Positions 61,908 through 64,000 of a DNA stretch of 64,000 nt are shown here, piece by piece. The stretch lies in the NCBI GenBank assembly GCA_963713085.1, contig CAVQKQ010000026.1, positions 124,001 through 188,000 on the forward strand, in the 5' to 3' direction. Numbering within the stretch: position 1 is the first letter of the stretch; each line of letters opens with the position of its first letter. A program made the position numbers and the translations under genes. This stretch comes from PFJX01 sp963713085 (GTDB taxonomy: Bacteria > Pseudomonadota > Gammaproteobacteria > Burkholderiales > Thiobacillaceae). The notes below the pieces were generated by a model that worked only from the letters and a program-made list of their open reading frames with translations, had not been told where the DNA came from and ran no database searches.

Positions 61908-62765
61908 ATGTCGGACTATTCTGTCATGAATCCGTCCCATTCCGAGGATGCTGAACTCCGCCAGGCCTTTGCCTTGTTCAGCGAGACCTCCGAGAAACTG
62001 GCTGGCACCTACCTGGAGCTGCAGGCACAAGTGGCGCGTCTGACCAGCGAACTCGCGGATGCCAATGGCGAGCTTGCACGGCGCGAGCGTCTTTCCGCCT
62101 TGGGGGAAATGGCGGCCCAGGTCGCCCACCAGTTGCGGACGCCCCTGGCCACCGCGGTGCTATATGCGGGTCACCTGTCGCGTCCCCAGATCAGCGATGC
62201 CGATCGTATCCGGTTCGCGGAAAAGACCCTTTCGCGCTTGCGTTACCTGGAGCGCCTGATCCAGGACATGCTGCTGTTCGTGAAGGGGGCGAGAATCTCA
62301 TCGGAAGCATTCCCCATCGGCCCCTTGTTGGACGAGTTGTCTCAGATACTGGATCCGCAGGCTACCGCAAAAGGTGTGGCCTTCACACTGGCGTGCGGGG
62401 AACCGGATGGGGCGCTGAAGGGGGATCGCCAGGCGATTGCGGGCGCCTTGATCAACTTGCTGGAAAACGCGCTTCAAGCCTGTACGGCCGGTGGAAAAGT
62501 CAGCTTGACCCTGGGGGGGCAGGGTAGCCCGTTTGCTTCATTCCGGGTTGTGGATACCGGTGGAGGCATTCCCAAGGCGGCCCAGGCACGCCTGTTCGAG
62601 CCCTTCTTCACGACCCGAGGGGAGGGGAGCGGCCTCGGCCTGGCCATCGTGAGACAAGTGGCGGAAGCCCATTCTGGCTGGGTGGAATGGGAAGAGCGAA
62701 AAGGGGGCGGGAGCTGCTTCACGTTGTTCCTTCCCTACGCGGGTGGAGATGCCAACCATGCCTGA
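61908..62765 (+). CDS. flrB: Flagellar sensor kinase, FlrB/FleS-like
   Basis: A 285-residue cytosolic histidine kinase with no membrane segment. The N-terminal coiled-coil region (about residues 20-65) leads into the HisKA motif with His74 (QVAHQLRTPLATAVLYAGHL). The catalytic domain follows (N box ENALQAC, DTGGGIP, FFTTRGEGSGLGLAI). The short soluble layout fits FlrB/FleS, which activates FlrC/FleR for class III flagellar genes. It overlaps flrC by eight bases. TTTAATAT lies shortly upstream (about 61887-61894). Confidence 0.88.
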   Translation: MSDYSVMNPSHSEDAELRQAFALFSETSEKLAGTYLELQAQVARLTSELADANGELARRERLSALGEMAAQVAHQLRTPLATAVLYAGHLSRPQISDADRIRFAEKTLSRLRYLERLIQDMLLFVKGARISSEAFPIGPLLDELSQILDPQATAKGVAFTLACGEPDGALKGDRQAIAGALINLLENALQACTAGGKVSLTLGGQGSPFASFRVVDTGGGIPKAAQARLFEPFFTTRGEGSGLGLAIVRQVAEAHSGWVEWEERKGGGSCFTLFLPYAGGDANHA

Positions 62766-64000
62766 TGCCCTGCCCATACTGGTCGTGGAGGACGATACCG
62801 CGTTGCGCGAGGCATTGAGCGATACCCTCGATATGGCGGGTTATTCGGTCATGGCGGCGGCGGACGCCGAGGAGGCCATCGCCTGGATGGAAAAGGGATT
62901 GCCCGGACTGGTGCTGAGCGATGTCCAGATGCCGGGCATGGATGGGCACGCCTTGTTGCAATTGCTGCGGCAGCGGCGTCCGGACCTTCCCGTCGTGCTC
63001 ATGACCGCCTATGGGCAAATCGAACGGGCGGTACAGGCCATGCGGGATGGGGCGGTCGATTACCTGCCCAAGCCGTTCGAGCCGGACCGTCTGTTGGCCA
63101 CGGTTGCCAGATATTACCGTCAGGCCGGGGAGGCACACGAGGAAGGCCTGATCTCGGCCGATCCGGCCAGTCTGGCCTTGCTGGATCTGACCCGCAGAGT
63201 CGCGATAACCGACGCGGCGGTCTTGATTACCGGCGAGTCCGGCGTCGGCAAGGAGGTTTATGCGCGCTACATCCACCGACAGTCGTCCCGCAACGAGGGG
63301 CCGTTCGTCGCGGTCAACTGTGCCGCGATTCCAGACAGTCTCCTCGAATCGGTGCTGTTCGGCCATGAAAAAGGGGCGTTTACCGGCGCCGGAACGACCC
63401 AGGCCGGTAAGTTCGAACAGGCCAGCGGCGGCATCATCCTGTTGGACGAGATTTCCGAATTGCCCCTCAATCTCCAGGCCAAATTGCTCCGGGTACTCCA
63501 GGAGCGGGAAGTGGAGCGTGTCGGGGGACGGACGGCGATTCTCCCTGGATGTGCGCGTGATTGCCGCGACCAACAGGGATTTGGCGGCCTGGGTTCGGGA
63601 AGGACATTTTCGTGAGGACCTGTATTACCGTCTCAACGTCTTCCCCTTGGAAATCCCACCGCTGCGGAGCCGGCGCAAGGGACATCGATCCCCTGGCCAG
63701 ATATTTTCTCAGAATGCTTCGAGGACGTGGTCGGCAGGCGCGGTTTTTCCTTGTCTGACGCGGCATTGGCCGAATTGACGGGGTATGACTGGCCCGGTAA
63801 CATTCGTGAGCTATGTAATGTAATGCAGCGCGCCATGATTCTTGCCCCTGGTACCGAGATCCAGCCGGAACATCTAATGCTTCCCAAGATGAGCAGCGGG
63901 GTGCCAGGCGTGAAGTCGTCTCACAAGGCCGAGTTGGGGCTCAAGGACATGGAGAGGGAAACAATATTGGACACCCTCAGACGCATGGATGGGTCGCGCC
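62758..64000 (+). pseudogene. flrC: Flagellar sigma-54 response regulator, FlrC/FleR-like (disrupted in this sequence, partial)
   Basis: The N-terminal receiver has Asp55 (VLSDVQMPGMDG), then AAA+ Walker A (GESGVGKE), GAFTGA and Walker B (IILLDEIS), ending with LRVLQEREVERVGG. The frame is broken at about 63523-63543, about 63677-63681 and about 63703-63712. After each break the next frame continues the family sequence (LDVRVIAATNRDL, DIDPLARYFL, LSDAALAELTGYDWPGNIRE). The original frame is restored to the window end (MERETILDTLRRMDGSR), where the gene is cut off. It is either a pseudogene or, because all three breaks lie within 190 bases at runs, a cluster of sequence errors. Confidence 0.8.

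Overview
This window looks like the chromosome of a GC-rich, aerobic, motile, autotrophic sulfur-oxidising betaproteobacterium of the Thiobacillus type. The pointers are a sat-aprB-aprA operon (adenylylsulfate route of sulfite oxidation), a cbbQ/cbbO pair that services RuBisCO, a HiPIP, a caa3-type cytochrome oxidase operon with the betaproteobacterial assembly genes, a pyrophosphate economy (PPi-dependent phosphofructokinase plus membrane H+-PPase), and a BtuM-like cobalamin protein of the kind studied in Thiobacillus denitrificans. The species assignment is inference. No prophage, insertion sequence or CRISPR array was seen.

Layout. 1-690: C-terminal part of a GlrR-like sigma-54 activator. 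750-2790: small envelope/stress proteins (DUF1328, glycine zipper, BON, lipoprotein). 2849-5823: a reduced Pqi-type lipid transport unit (half-size PqiA, two-MCE PqiB-like protein) coupled to a phospholipase-D-type lipoprotein. 6103-8984: small exported proteins (two EF-hand proteins, HiPIP, glycine-zipper lipoprotein, Met-free c-type cytochrome), then YciI-like and VOC proteins. 9036-9869: YbaK-like deacylase, a broken receiver-domain remnant and tRNA-Leu(CAA). 9933-18723: queA, a DEAD-box helicase, mscS, DUF192, tgt, yajC, secD, secF. 18784-23567: beta-propeller protein, DedA protein, a rubrerythrin/Fe-S/DUF3501 cluster with a striking operator, and a CNP1-like protein. 23631-26502: btuM, a cobalamin riboswitch and a btuB-like receptor. 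26612-28729: a diguanylate cyclase and kdsB. 29085-36893: cox operon with assembly factors and heme A/O synthesis. 37076-41864: adk, PPi-PFK and H+-PPase. 42045-43298: an OmpA-domain protein with a periodic Asp-Pro repeat. 43353-46687: cbbQ/cbbO. 46891-52460: a secreted protein, a YkgJ protein, and sat-aprB-aprA. 52684-55434: lipoprotein, DUF6499-like protein, AIM24-like protein, SixA. 55443-64000: chemotaxis genes (cheV, cheV, cheY, cheZ, cheA, EAL-HDOD gene) divergent from a flagellar two-component pair (flrB, and flrC disrupted in this sequence).

How the genes fit together. Sulfite and AMP are turned into APS by AprBA, and Sat converts APS plus PPi to ATP and sulfate. Electrons can reach O2 through HiPIP or c-type cytochromes and the caa3 oxidase. 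PPi is spent by PFP, HppA and Sat. CbbQO suggests CO2 fixation by a RuBisCO encoded elsewhere. The most interesting items are: the cobalamin riboswitch with a complete visible Shine-Dalgarno-sequestering platform beside btuM; the rubrerythrin-led cluster with an 8-bp-arm palindrome at its predicted transcription start and two tight hairpins inside it; the OmpA-type protein with eleven 12-13-residue repeats; the minimal Pqi/phospholipase-D operon; and the c-type cytochrome with no methionine available as a heme ligand.
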